Shown: in pieces, positions 9,245-19,108 of the stretch
Numbering within the stretch: the first letter of the stretch is position 1
How the letters are laid out: the number at the start of each line of letters is the position of its first letter
From: Parabacteroides merdae ATCC 43184
GTDB taxonomy: Bacteria; Bacteroidota; Bacteroidia; Bacteroidales; Tannerellaceae
NCBI RefSeq assembly: GCF_025151215.1
Contig: NZ_CP102286.1
Coordinates: 3,906,001 to 3,970,000, forward strand
Direction: 5' to 3'
Length of the DNA: 64,000 nucleotides
The notes under the pieces: model-generated
The model's database searches: none
What the model was told of the DNA's origin: nothing
The model's input: only the letters and a program-made list of their open reading frames with translations
Program-made: the position numbers and the translations under genes

Positions 9245-11548
9245 TTAGAACGGATAACCGATTGCCAGATGGACGCCCATGCCGTCTTTGAAGTCCGGAA
9301 TATTGTAATAGCCTTTCTTTCCCGTATCGTACGGTACGTGCAAGCCGATTCCCCAATCCAGGCGGATAACGAGGAAGGTCAGGTCGTAGCGTAGTCCGAT
9401 ACCGGTTCCTAAAGCCAGGTCTTTCAGGAAACGGCCCCATTTCAACTGTCCGCCGGGGCGGCTTTTGTCGTAGCGTAGCAGCCAAACATTACCGGCATCG
9501 AGGAAAGTTGCTCCGTGCAGATCGCCCAAAATCGGGAAACGGTATTCCAGATTGGCTTCGAACTTGATGTCACCGGTCTGATCCAAATAGCCGTATTTTG
9601 AGTCGGTCGGGCGATAACTGCCCGGTCCGATGCTTCGGATCGTGAAAGCCCGGATACTGTTGGCACCGCCTATATAAAATTGTTCGCTGTAAGGTGTCGT
9701 GATCGAATTGCCGTAGCTATATGCGACTCCGGCCATCAGGCGTCCGACCAGGTGTTGCTTCTTTCCGAGATAATAGTTGTATCGTATTTCGCTCGTCAGT
9801 TTGGCAAACTGGGCGAAGCGGTTCCCTAACAGTTTCTTATCCCGTTTGTTAAAGCTCTTACCGGCGATGGCATAGGCACCGTCGAGAATAAGGCCCGCCT
9901 GTGTGATGGAAGACTGCCACCAGAGATGGTTCTTTTTGGTAGTGATGGGAGAATCGTCATACGTGTATGTATAGCCCATCGACGGGATGAACTGGTTCTC
10001 GAGGCTTCGCCCCAACGCCTTGTTGACATCTACGATGGAGTCGAATTCATGCGTCGTATGCTGCAACAGCGAGTAGGTCAGCTTGAACGGCGTCACCGAA
10101 TGGTGGCTGGTCGCCGATGGCTGGAACTCGTACGAGGCGCTTCCGCCGAATGCCAGCATCTTGAAGAATTTGGCACGGTTCAACTGATCCGCATAGATAC
10201 GGAAAGAGGTACTGGAAGGGTATTTCGTATCATGCTTTATCAAACTGGGGAAAAGTACCCGCGGGAAAGTCAGCGTACCGCTGATACCGAACTCCCAGCT
10301 GTTGATCGCCGAGCTGTTGCCCGAAACCCGTTTGCCGGTCTGCCATTCGTAAGAACCGCGCATACTGACGCCGAATGTCTCCCCTCCTCCGAATATATTC
10401 CGTTTGGTAACGCTGAAAATGGCGCCCGGTCCTGTCTGGTCATTGCTCTTGGTAGTCACGTTCAGTTCCAGTTCTCCATCCAGAGGAAGGTCGTAAACGG
10501 TGTTGATCTGCAAGTTCAACGTATCGCAACGGCGGGCGGTATCTTTGGGGATATATTGCATTTCCGAATAACGGAAAATGCCGAGACGGGAGAAGCCGGT
10601 CTGGGTCTTTTCCTGCTGTTGCTGCGAATAGAGATCGCCGGGGCGGAATTTCAGCCGGTCGTACAGCACCTTCGGACGGACACGCAACTTCCCTTCGTAA
10701 AAGATGGTCATATCTTTATACCGGATGGAATCTGTCGGTGGCTCGTTGTTGTAGCCGTTCAGGAATACCGATATGTCGCCTATCTTCCAGGGGCGCAGTA
10801 CGGTGCGTGGCAGCCCTGGCTTTGTGGAGATACGGAGCGCTACCTTTCCGGGATTCATGATCGTATCGGCCTGGTAGCTGATAAATTCGGGACGGAAATA
10901 GTAATACCCGTTGTTACGGAGTAGGGAAGATATGCGTTGGCGTTCGGCTTCGAGTTGTACGACATTGAAATTATCTCCGTCGCGCAGAAGCCGGTCGCCG
11001 ATGTTGCGCTGGACGAGTGTGTCGATGCGATGCCGTAGCCGGACGTAAGCAATGCTGTCGTATGTGTAGGCATTGTTCATCTCCACCTTGTAGCTGATCT
11101 TTGCCTTTTTGGGGTTCTTGGGGTCCGGTTCCACCTCGTAGGAAGTAGCTCCGTTGAAGTATCCATATTCGCGAAGCAGGTTATAGGCTACCTTTGTCCG
11201 GACTTCCGGATTGACCGTGTTGATGAAGACGGGTTTGGATGCCAGTTTATTGAATATCCATTTACCCACTTTTCTCTTTCTGTTCACGAATGCATTGTAC
11301 ATCCATAGTCCGAACGGCAAAGGGATACGGATAGATGAACTCCCTAGCAGGGCGTTATTGGGCGGATAGGCAAGAGCGGCCTCTATTTCCGTCAGCGCCT
11401 CTTCCCCTTCCTTGCTTTTGTCCTCGTTCGTCACTTCAATCTTCTTGATTCCCGTATATAAAACTTCCCCCTCCGGCAAATTCTTCGTTGTTGAGCAGGA
11501 AGCAAGCAGGAATAACGAAATATATGCAATATATTTGATGTGTTTCAT
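9245..11548 (-). CDS. tamL: TamL: lipidated BamA/TamA-family outer-membrane protein
   Basis: 767 aa. The N-terminus MKHIKYIAYISLFLLASCS has a lipobox (LASC), unlike proteobacterial TamA. POTRA-like repeats follow, then a C-terminal Omp85 beta-barrel (about 390-767) with the lid-type motif QFYIGGANSIRAFTIRSIGPGSY and a C-terminal aromatic residue (GYPF). In Bacteroidota the lipid-modified TamA homologue is called TamL and works with TamB to move lipid or help insert outer-membrane proteins. Its start overlaps the tamB stop by 4 bp (ATGA), which indicates translational coupling. The converging arginase gene is 106 bp away; only weak hairpins lie between them. Confidence 0.85.
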   Translation of the reverse strand: MKHIKYIAYISLFLLASCSTTKNLPEGEVLYTGIKKIEVTNEDKSKEGEEALTEIEAALAYPPNNALLGSSSIRIPLPFGLWMYNAFVNRKRKVGKWIFNKLASKPVFINTVNPEVRTKVAYNLLREYGYFNGATSYEVEPDPKNPKKAKISYKVEMNNAYTYDSIAYVRLRHRIDTLVQRNIGDRLLRDGDNFNVVQLEAERQRISSLLRNNGYYYFRPEFISYQADTIMNPGKVALRISTKPGLPRTVLRPWKIGDISVFLNGYNNEPPTDSIRYKDMTIFYEGKLRVRPKVLYDRLKFRPGDLYSQQQQEKTQTGFSRLGIFRYSEMQYIPKDTARRCDTLNLQINTVYDLPLDGELELNVTTKSNDQTGPGAIFSVTKRNIFGGGETFGVSMRGSYEWQTGKRVSGNSSAINSWEFGISGTLTFPRVLFPSLIKHDTKYPSSTSFRIYADQLNRAKFFKMLAFGGSASYEFQPSATSHHSVTPFKLTYSLLQHTTHEFDSIVDVNKALGRSLENQFIPSMGYTYTYDDSPITTKKNHLWWQSSITQAGLILDGAYAIAGKSFNKRDKKLLGNRFAQFAKLTSEIRYNYYLGKKQHLVGRLMAGVAYSYGNSITTPYSEQFYIGGANSIRAFTIRSIGPGSYRPTDSKYGYLDQTGDIKFEANLEYRFPILGDLHGATFLDAGNVWLLRYDKSRPGGQLKWGRFLKDLALGTGIGLRYDLTFLVIRLDWGIGLHVPYDTGKKGYYNIPDFKDGMGVHLAIGYPF

Positions 11549-14500
11549 TTTTTCTCTTCTGTTTGTTTGTCATCCGTTACCGGTTTGGGCTTGTTTTTTT
11601 TAAAGATGAAGAGTTCACGGAGGTGAAGCATCTTTTTGCGCAGGACGATACCGGCACCGGTTTCTGTGATCTCGCCTTCCAGCAGACTCTCGTAGTTCTT
11701 GTCGTGGAAGAGCTTGATGTAGCGGGTTCCGCTGCCGTCGAGACGGTATTCGATCGAAACGTTGTCGATGAACTGCTGCGACTGTCCGGCGTTGACATCC
11801 TGTCCGGTCGAAACACGTCCGCCCAGTATGATACTGATCCGGTCGTTGTAGAACCGCTTGGCGAAGCGGAAGGAGAAGTCTGTCCGCTCCCCGCCCGATC
11901 CTGTGCCGTTCTGGTCGTACTGCTCCATGCCCAAAGTGATATCCACGGACTTCAAGGCGCTACCCGCGATATTGTTGATCTCGCTTTGCAGGAAGCTGTT
12001 CAGGGCAGCTCCCATATCGAGGCTCGGTTTCTTTCCGCCGCCGCCGACATCGCTCATGTTGAGGTACATCCCTGTGACAAGCATCGTAACGGCGATCTGC
12101 GAGCGTTGTCCTTCGCCCATCTTGTCCAGCTCTTGTTGCATGGACTGGTCTTCCGGTGCGGAGAGGATAAATTGCAGTTGCAGGTTCTCCAACGTCTGTT
12201 TGATCGCCACACCGACATTGAAGGTGACCAGACGTGAGCTGCCGTCGTCCTGTGTGACGGATGCCCGCATCCGTTCGGTTGCTGTCAGGTTCAGCATCGG
12301 GTCCATCGGGTTGCCGCTCCACTGGACGTAACTACCGTCCTGTATCGTGAACTCCTTGAGCGGAATAATCGGCATGGCATATTTTACCATGCCTCCCGAA
12401 AGTGTATAACGTCCGTTCAGGATCATTTCACCCTGTGTCGTATATTGGAATGACAAGTCGCCCCCTCCCTCCAGTTCCACACGGCTCGATTGGTCGGGGG
12501 TGATATCTGCGTTCAGACGGACGGCCTGGTCGATCCGGATCGTCATCAACATGTCCAGTCCGCCGATGGGCAGAGGTGCTTCCGGCCGGTGCCGGCGGGT
12601 CAGCAGCGTATCGGAGAAATCGGTAAAGGTCACAAGGTCTGCTAAGCGGTCTTGAGCCGTGAGCGGGGATTCCTGCATCACGTAAGTGACATTTGTCCCG
12701 CCCAACAGTTGTAAATCTCCTCTCATGATCAAGGCGTTGAGCGGCCCCTTGACAGTCGAGTTGAGGTTGACAAGCAGCTTGCCGTACACCATGCTTTCCT
12801 TATTGCGTTTCACATTCAGCAGTTGCATGTCGTGGGCTGTCAGTTTCAAGTTTGCCGTCATCCGGGAAAGATTGTGAATGTCGATCGTTCCGTCGACTAC
12901 GAACGGATTGGTCCCCGATGCATAGATGTTGTATTTGTCGAAACTGATCAGATTATTCTTGATCTTGATATCCTGCTTGTCGAAACGGAAGGAAGAACCG
13001 ACTGCCGTGACATATACCGCCGAGCTGTCCATTCGCACATACCCGTTGACGGCAGGGGCCGAGGTGGTCCCGGTTATCGCCAGTTCCCCTTGCAAGGCTC
13101 CCGTCAGTTTGGCCATCTTGTCCGGAATGAACGGGTTTACCATCTCCAATGGCAAGGCGGTGATGTTCATATTTCCGTCCAGATAATCCGTTTTTCCCAT
13201 TTTGTAATAGGCATTGATCGCCGCAACCTCGTTACGGTCGCGGAAAAGGTGCATGTCGACCTGATGCTCCTTGTCGCTAAGTGGCAGGTAAACAGTGTTG
13301 AACATCAGTTCACCTACCCGTCCCCCTTCATAGAACAGGCTGTCGATATGAGCGTCCGCCACAACCATGAAGCTGCTGTCCGAAGGGGCATACTGCAAGT
13401 CGGCGCTAAGCATTCCTCGCATGGAAGGGAGGTCCGGGAATCCCTTCGTGATCGCATCTAGGTCTATCTGGCTTAGCTCGGCATGGATTTCTTCCATTCC
13501 TTCTTCTCCGGCAAGCGAGTGAATCCAGAGCGAAGCATTGTTTTCACCGGTCAGCCGGACATCGGCGGCAATATCCTTTATGTTGCGGTACAGGATATAA
13601 TTATCGGTATTCAATTTAAATGTACGGAAAGCCAGTATCGGGTCTTCCGGGAAAAGATGCAGGCGCAATCCCTCTTTTTCCTTGTCGACACGAGCCCCTA
13701 ACCGGATACCGGTTTTACCTTGGCCGTCGGTATATTTCAGTTTGGCATCGACAAAAGTGTTGCGGAGCTTTCCCAGCAAGCTGGCGGTGAAAGGTTGTTG
13801 TTTCCTGTATTTTGTCTTGATGACTTTCGTGTCGTACAACAAGCCGAGCGAATCCTGCCGGACAATGAGGCAGATCGTGTCGATCCGTGTTGTGTCCTGC
13901 ATCAGGTTGAAGAGATCGGCATCGAGGAAGAAACCCTTTTCCGGTGAAGTGTTGGCTTCGATATTCAGGTTGTCGAAGGTAATATAATATTGTTGCAGGA
14001 TGTTGTAGATCGGATTATCCTTACCGGCTGTGATTTTCAGGTCCATATCCGGGAGGAGAGGACGGAAAGATGGAATGTCGATCATCGAATCGCGTTCTAG
14101 CTGTTGGGTGAGACCTTCGTTTATTTTCGTGAACTTATCGGTCATCGTCTCGATATCCGCATTTCCGGTCAGGACGATTCCAAAGTCTCCGGCGTGGAAA
14201 GAGACGCGGGTAGTGTCTTTATCGCTGTGAGCGTGTAAAGTCAATGTTTTCGGGTGGAACTTACCGGTCGGATTTATCAGTTCCCAGTTACCGAGGGTAA
14301 CGTACACTTGGTTATTTTTTCCCATGTCTGTTTCCGCCTCTGCGAAAAGTTGGAAGGAGGTCGCCAGCGAATCATTCATAAAGTGCATGCCGTACAGGTC
14401 CAGGTTTTGCACGTCGGCGATTAGCATCGCATTCACTTTCTTCTTGTGGAGGGTTGCATTGAGCGACATATCCATCTTCGCAAGCGGATAATGGCTGAGC

Positions 14501-16173
14501 AGGTCGAATTTCAACAAGTTCTTTTCCAGCGAACCGTCTAACCTTACGTCGGATACGGCGTATGCCCCATACTCGATATTCGTAATCTTCCCCTCTAATT
14601 TAGCCCAAGTGGAAACGTGGAACGGATCATACCCTTTCCCCTCAGCACGGAACGAGGCGGCCAGGTGGTAAAGGGAATCTTTGGGTAAGAAATTGGTTGG
14701 TTTCAGGCTGTCGATCTTCAGGTCAGCCAAGTAAGACGCTTGTACGGGGTTATAACGTGCAGTCAGTCCGACCTTGCCTTCGCCTTGCGTGAGCAAAAGG
14801 TCGGCGCGGTACTCTTGGTTTTGCAAAGTCGCTTCCCCTTTCAGTTTCATTACCGGAAGGTTATAGCGTGACCGTTCGGATTCCGGTAGCATGCTGAGCA
14901 CAAAGTCAAGATTCCCGGTTTGGGCATTCAGCTGAAACTTACCCGAACGGCGGATACTGTCTGCCACGGCTCTCATTTCTCCTGTGATATTCAGATTGAA
15001 GATGCCAGGCAGTTCGCCTTTCAGCTGGCGCAGCCGTAAAGCAGCCAGGTTCCCTTCTATTCCGGCTGTCAGGCTGATTTCTTTTTGGGGATAGGCTTGT
15101 TTGAACTCCTTGGGAAGAGGACCGGCAAAGATAAATACATCTTCTTTTCCTACCGAGGCTGTCAGCAGGCTATGGAGCGTACCGCTCGGTGTATTGTCGA
15201 ACGTATTCCAGGGAACGGTTGCCAGCAGGCGGATCTCTGAGTAAGGTGTTTTCAACAGAAGCCCCGGAACCTGTATCGTCGTGCTGTCACTGCTGATGTC
15301 TCCGGTCAGTGAACTGAGCGTCAAACCCGAGCGGTCATTAGCAGAAAATTTTTTGATCCGTGCACTGATGTCCCTGCCTCCGTACAAAAGCGAATCGATC
15401 CGGATATTCACATCGTTCAAGGCTATATGTGCCGGATCGAAACCCGGTACCGGGTCACTATAGCTACCGTCGTAGTTCAGGGAAGAGCCGGACAGCAGAA
15501 ACTGGGATGCACTGTAGCGTGCCGATCCGAGGTCGACTATCCCGTCGGTTAATCCAGCCTTTTCGATATAGGTCGAAAGACGCAGCGAGTCGCCCGGTAT
15601 CTGCATGGCAAACGCTACCCGATCCAGGTCGATTTGATCCAGCATCAATTTCCAGTTGACCGCCGTCGATGTCGTATCCTTGTTTGTTGTCGTGTCGTTC
15701 ATCAGGAGAGTGATGGCTGTGTCCGAAAGGTCGATTTTGTTCAGCCGGGCGATCTCTTTTCCGAGGTCTATACGATCTGCTTTAGCATAGAGCTTTCCTA
15801 AAGTACCTTTGATCTCCATTCCCTCGATCAGGTTGCCAGTATTGGCTTTCACGCCGCGCAGGTCGATCGCATCCACCAAGACTTCTTTTTTCAGCAGTGG
15901 CAGCGGACGGATGTTGACTTGGAAACTTTCGAGTGACAATAACGTGTCGGGAGGAGTTATGACTTTCACGTCCCGGATCGTCAGATTCAGCGGGAAGGAA
16001 AGACGTATCTGCCCGATCCTGATATTCATACCGGTTGTTTCACTGGCATATTCGGTGGCTAGCCGCACAGCGAAATTCTGGAAGGGAGGTATATATAAAA
16101 GAATTGAAATCAAGATGACCAATACCATCGGTATCAGGCATATGATCCCTATTCGCTTCATCCAACGTCTCAT
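11545..16173 (-). CDS. tamB: TamB-like translocation/assembly module protein
   Basis: 1542 aa. A single N-terminal membrane anchor (about residues 8-30) is followed by a very long beta-rich repeat region and a C-terminal TamB (DUF490) domain, recognisable in the last 350 residues by VELEGGGDLSFQYTTQGEM and the run after GGMVKYAMP. TamB proteins span the periplasm as a hydrophobic beta-taco that carries phospholipid between membranes and works with an Omp85 partner, here TamL, encoded immediately downstream with a 4-bp overlap. The length is typical for Bacteroidota TamB. The start is the ATG at 16173, 174 bp from the divergent phosphatase gene. Confidence 0.88.
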   Translation of the reverse strand: MRRWMKRIGIICLIPMVLVILISILLYIPPFQNFAVRLATEYASETTGMNIRIGQIRLSFPLNLTIRDVKVITPPDTLLSLESFQVNIRPLPLLKKEVLVDAIDLRGVKANTGNLIEGMEIKGTLGKLYAKADRIDLGKEIARLNKIDLSDTAITLLMNDTTTNKDTTSTAVNWKLMLDQIDLDRVAFAMQIPGDSLRLSTYIEKAGLTDGIVDLGSARYSASQFLLSGSSLNYDGSYSDPVPGFDPAHIALNDVNIRIDSLLYGGRDISARIKKFSANDRSGLTLSSLTGDISSDSTTIQVPGLLLKTPYSEIRLLATVPWNTFDNTPSGTLHSLLTASVGKEDVFIFAGPLPKEFKQAYPQKEISLTAGIEGNLAALRLRQLKGELPGIFNLNITGEMRAVADSIRRSGKFQLNAQTGNLDFVLSMLPESERSRYNLPVMKLKGEATLQNQEYRADLLLTQGEGKVGLTARYNPVQASYLADLKIDSLKPTNFLPKDSLYHLAASFRAEGKGYDPFHVSTWAKLEGKITNIEYGAYAVSDVRLDGSLEKNLLKFDLLSHYPLAKMDMSLNATLHKKKVNAMLIADVQNLDLYGMHFMNDSLATSFQLFAEAETDMGKNNQVYVTLGNWELINPTGKFHPKTLTLHAHSDKDTTRVSFHAGDFGIVLTGNADIETMTDKFTKINEGLTQQLERDSMIDIPSFRPLLPDMDLKITAGKDNPIYNILQQYYITFDNLNIEANTSPEKGFFLDADLFNLMQDTTRIDTICLIVRQDSLGLLYDTKVIKTKYRKQQPFTASLLGKLRNTFVDAKLKYTDGQGKTGIRLGARVDKEKEGLRLHLFPEDPILAFRTFKLNTDNYILYRNIKDIAADVRLTGENNASLWIHSLAGEEGMEEIHAELSQIDLDAITKGFPDLPSMRGMLSADLQYAPSDSSFMVVADAHIDSLFYEGGRVGELMFNTVYLPLSDKEHQVDMHLFRDRNEVAAINAYYKMGKTDYLDGNMNITALPLEMVNPFIPDKMAKLTGALQGELAITGTTSAPAVNGYVRMDSSAVYVTAVGSSFRFDKQDIKIKNNLISFDKYNIYASGTNPFVVDGTIDIHNLSRMTANLKLTAHDMQLLNVKRNKESMVYGKLLVNLNSTVKGPLNALIMRGDLQLLGGTNVTYVMQESPLTAQDRLADLVTFTDFSDTLLTRRHRPEAPLPIGGLDMLMTIRIDQAVRLNADITPDQSSRVELEGGGDLSFQYTTQGEMILNGRYTLSGGMVKYAMPIIPLKEFTIQDGSYVQWSGNPMDPMLNLTATERMRASVTQDDGSSRLVTFNVGVAIKQTLENLQLQFILSAPEDQSMQQELDKMGEGQRSQIAVTMLVTGMYLNMSDVGGGGKKPSLDMGAALNSFLQSEINNIAGSALKSVDITLGMEQYDQNGTGSGGERTDFSFRFAKRFYNDRISIILGGRVSTGQDVNAGQSQQFIDNVSIEYRLDGSGTRYIKLFHDKNYESLLEGEITETGAGIVLRKKMLHLRELFIFKKNKPKPVTDDKQTEEKK

Positions 16174-16243
16174 TTGTTCTTATTGTGTGTTTTCGTTATA
16201 ATCATAACGGTTAAAGGACCTGTTTTGTTTGACATTCCATTAA

Positions 16244-16251
16244 CAAAAATA
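16244..16251 (-). promoter_or_regulatory. -7 box for tamB-tamL
   Basis: On the minus strand TATTTTTG fits TAnnTTTG, 71 bp upstream of the tamB ATG. Confidence 0.4.
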
Positions 16252-16347
16252 GGGAATAAATTAAAAATAAAGAAGTAATATCGATAAAACGGTAATAATA
16301 ACTGCTTGGAGCCGTTATATTAAGGCTGAACATAAAAAGATTAAACG

Positions 16348-17136
16348 ATGATTGGAATATCGGACCTGGAATACCTTTGTGCAGAAGTACGGCAAATAGC
16401 CCGTAAAGCCGGTGCATTTCTGCGTGATGAACGGCAAAAGTTCGATCGGGAGCGGGTGGAGGAAAAGAGTGCACACAATTATGTCTCGTATGTGGATAAA
16501 GAATCCGAACGGCGTCTGGTCGAACAACTTTCGACATTGCTTCCCGAAGCAGGGTTTATTGCCGAAGAGGGTTCGGGAAGCCTGACGGATGAGGAGTATT
16601 GTTGGGTGATCGATCCGCTCGACGGGACCTCCAACTATATCCATGATATGGCTCCTTACAGTGTCAGTATTGCCTTGCGGGATAGGGAAGAACTGTTGTT
16701 GGGAGTTGTATATGAGGTCTGTCGCAATGAATGTTTTTATGCTTGGAAAGGAAGTAAGGCTTATCTGGACGGTAAAGAAATACGGGTAACGGATGTAGCT
16801 GTTTTGGATAAGGCTTTTGTTGCGCTTGGTTTCCCCTATGATTCCGACCACTATCGTCCGGTCGCCCAAAAGCTGGTGGACCGTTTGTATGGTTATGCCG
16901 GGGGGACGAGGCTGTTGGGATCTGCTGCGGCCGAGCTCTGTTACGTCGCCTGTGGGCGATTCGATGCTCGGATAGAAGGACATCTCGGCCCGTGGGATGT
17001 TGCGGCAGGCGGCTTGATCCTGATGCAGGCGGGTGGCAGGCTGTCAGACTTTGCCGGTGGCGACACTTGGCCTTCTGCCGAGCAGGTGATGGCGAGTAAC
17101 GGGGTGATACATGATAAGATCCTCCGCTTGTTGTAG
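16348..17136 (+). CDS. Inositol monophosphatase-family phosphatase
   Basis: 262 aa, the normal length for the family. The lithium-sensitive phosphatase metal site is intact: IAEEGSG (E73, E74), WVIDPLDGTSNY (D89, D92, G93, T94) and a C-terminal GPWDVAAGGLILMQAGG carrying the third aspartate. The family includes inositol-1-phosphatase (SuhB), 3'(2'),5'-bisphosphate nucleotidase (CysQ) and fructose-1,6-bisphosphatases. Bacteroidota use inositol lipids, so a myo-inositol phosphate substrate is plausible, but sequence alone does not decide it. It is monocistronic and divergent from tamB. Confidence 0.85.
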   Translation: MIGISDLEYLCAEVRQIARKAGAFLRDERQKFDRERVEEKSAHNYVSYVDKESERRLVEQLSTLLPEAGFIAEEGSGSLTDEEYCWVIDPLDGTSNYIHDMAPYSVSIALRDREELLLGVVYEVCRNECFYAWKGSKAYLDGKEIRVTDVAVLDKAFVALGFPYDSDHYRPVAQKLVDRLYGYAGGTRLLGSAAAELCYVACGRFDARIEGHLGPWDVAAGGLILMQAGGRLSDFAGGDTWPSAEQVMASNGVIHDKILRLL

Positions 17137-17352
17137 TATTGTTTTTATCAATGCCGTTATTTCCTTTTCCAGTCCTTTTTGAGGGCTTTCTTTCGGATTA
17201 GGATGATTGGGATAAATATGATAGCTATCCAAAAGAGGCTGATCAACATAAGAGTTAGAGATGAAAGGTTCTCTGGCATCAATGCTTTGTCGGCCTGTTT
17301 ATCGGGTATTGCTTCGGAATGTATCTTTTGGGCGGATAGATGAAAAAAGTCC

Positions 17353-17368
17353 TACCTATTTTTAGGTA
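17353..17368. promoter_or_regulatory. Palindromic site TACCT-N6-AGGTA (copy 1)
   Basis: Perfect 5-bp arms TACCT/AGGTA around a 6-bp A/T core. The same architecture recurs at 22340, 22553 and 22585, as expected for an operator of a dimeric regulator. No regulator is identified. Confidence 0.45.
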
Positions 17369-17469
17369 TGAATGTAAAGGGCAGAATGATTTATTTGTCG
17401 GAAAGAATCGTGATGAGGAGCGATATTCCTGCTAACAAGCCCCTGAAACTAATCAATTCTGGTGAAAGA

Positions 17470-17508
17470 GGTTGTGCCGAAACAGTCTTGTTCCCGCACA
17501 ACCTTTTT
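17470..17508. terminator. Hairpin terminator downstream of DUF4374 gene
   Basis: GGTTGTGC (17470-17477) pairs with GCACAACC (17496-17503), followed on the + strand by TTTTT. On the minus strand it lies 36 bp beyond the DUF4374 stop, so it may work in both directions. Confidence 0.6.
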
Positions 17509-17543
17509 ATTTAAAATATAGATACAGGCAGATTAGGAATGGA

Positions 17544-19082
17544 TCAATCGTTTTCTATCACACGGATCATGTCGAAGTAGAATTCGCCGGCTACTTCTGC
17601 TCCCTTTTCTACAACTCCTGTCTTTGTATCGTAGATGTAGATGATGGCATTAGTGTCGACTTCAGTGTTCACACCGAAATAGGCTTTCTCGTTGAAGACG
17701 ACAGAACGCTGTGAGAAACGGCCGCCACTGTAAGCGAGTTCTTTTCCTTCATAGCTCAAACGTGTCCTTTCGCCTGTAGCAAGATCGATGATAGAATAAT
17801 AATGGCTGTAACTGTCAATTGCTGTACCAGCAGCATCGTTGCGTGCATAAGCTAGAGCTTTGCCGTTTCCCAAATACTGGATGGTGAGCAATTTACCGTC
17901 TGCATTCGGATATCCTTCGTAAGTGGCGTCGAAATCGATTTCACCATTGTTGATACGCAACAGGTGTCCTTGTTCCAAATCGCCCTTTTCGGTGATTGCG
18001 GCGAGGTAGAGGTTACCGCTTTCATCATACATTACGCAGTCTTGCATCAATTCGCCGTAGGCACTTCCCGCCATTTCTCGGGCAAGCGAGTTGCGCTTGT
18101 TGCTTTCTACCGCCAGAGTGACAGGATCGAGCACTGCTGTATAAAAAGCAGTAGTGGTTTTGCCGCTCTTTCCTGAAAGACCGTTCTTCCCGTAATAGAA
18201 ATAGAACAGTTTTCCCGTTTTTTCATTATAGGTAAGGATGCCCGATGTGGTGAATTTCTTTGTTTCTTCTCCTGTAACCTCTGATTCCGGTAGTAGGATG
18301 TCCAGTGTGCCTTCTGCTAGAATCGACATATTATCGGTGTTCAGCTTACTCCAGATGATCTTGCTTGCATCGCCGTTGGCAGCCATGACAACAAGCGTGT
18401 TGTCATCTATCCAGGCATGGGTGTAGGAGCGTACTTTGTATGTATTTGTCTTAAAGGGAGATGATGCACATTCTATTACTTTGTTATCTTTGATCTGATA
18501 TTTTACGAAACGGTCGTTGCTTGAAGGGATCTGATAGTAATATTTCCCTTTCGAGATGCTTTCCATCGAGTAGTCTCCCAATTCGGTTCCTTCACCTTTA
18601 ACAGTGATAGTCCCCATATCGGCTGTCAGTTTATTGACGCTGTTGACAACCGTCGTGTTCTTGCTGCTCATGCCGCCATGTTTTCCTACGGTCAGAAACA
18701 GGTCGAAATGATACTTGCTTTCGTCGAAGGCAGGTGCATCGTTGGTTACAGTCACTTCACAAGTGGCAGTGAATCCACCGTCGTCCGTTTTTACCTTGAT
18801 TGTAGTCGAACCTTCGGAAATTGCTGTTACAATGCCATTTTCTATTGTAGCGATATTCGTGTCCGAACTGCTCCAAGCGACAGTTGTAACAGCTGCATTT
18901 TCAGGAACGACAGTCGCAGTCAGTGTTCCTGTAGTTCCTGCTTTTAGTGTTAATGTGGTAGGAGTGATCGTGACACCGGTCACAGACACGTTTTTCAAAT
19001 CATCGTCATCAGAACAAGCCGTGAAACCAACTGAGATCAGGGCTGTCATGAAGGTGAGTAATGCAAATTTGAACTTCTTCAT
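17544..19082 (-). CDS. Surface lipoprotein: Big_2 domain plus DUF4374 propeller-like domain
   Basis: 512 aa. The signal peptide ends in a lipobox (VGFTAC, C23) followed by SDDDD, an acidic stretch of the type that exports Bacteroidota lipoproteins to the cell surface. Residues about 32-115 are a bacterial Ig-like (Big_2) domain (VTGVTITPTTLTLKAGTTGT). The rest is a DUF4374 domain, a family found beside TonB-dependent receptors and thought to be beta-propeller ligand-binding lipoproteins. The gene starts 26 bp after the stop of the receptor at 19109, so both are probably transcribed from the cobalamin riboswitch at 21614-21795. By analogy with BtuG it is a candidate capture protein for a corrinoid or related ligand; the binding function is inference. 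Siderophore capture is an alternative known for similar receptor-lipoprotein pairs. Confidence 0.8.
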   Translation of the reverse strand: MKKFKFALLTFMTALISVGFTACSDDDDLKNVSVTGVTITPTTLTLKAGTTGTLTATVVPENAAVTTVAWSSSDTNIATIENGIVTAISEGSTTIKVKTDDGGFTATCEVTVTNDAPAFDESKYHFDLFLTVGKHGGMSSKNTTVVNSVNKLTADMGTITVKGEGTELGDYSMESISKGKYYYQIPSSNDRFVKYQIKDNKVIECASSPFKTNTYKVRSYTHAWIDDNTLVVMAANGDASKIIWSKLNTDNMSILAEGTLDILLPESEVTGEETKKFTTSGILTYNEKTGKLFYFYYGKNGLSGKSGKTTTAFYTAVLDPVTLAVESNKRNSLAREMAGSAYGELMQDCVMYDESGNLYLAAITEKGDLEQGHLLRINNGEIDFDATYEGYPNADGKLLTIQYLGNGKALAYARNDAAGTAIDSYSHYYSIIDLATGERTRLSYEGKELAYSGGRFSQRSVVFNEKAYFGVNTEVDTNAIIYIYDTKTGVVEKGAEVAGEFYFDMIRVIEND

Positions 19083-19108
19083 TTTTTTCTTGTTTTTAAA
19101 TATGAATG

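Larger units (their letters stand above)
17137..17543. other. Intergenic region with palindromic site and hairpin
   Basis: No convincing gene. It contains the palindrome TACCTATTTTTAGGTA (17353-17368) and a terminator-like hairpin (17470-17508). The stretch between them could be a short untranslated RNA reading rightward, but no clear -7 box is visible. Confidence 0.4.

Noticed and set aside
9926..10924. 332-codon ORF antisense to tamL
   Set aside because: Shadow frame within a clearly recognised Omp85 gene.
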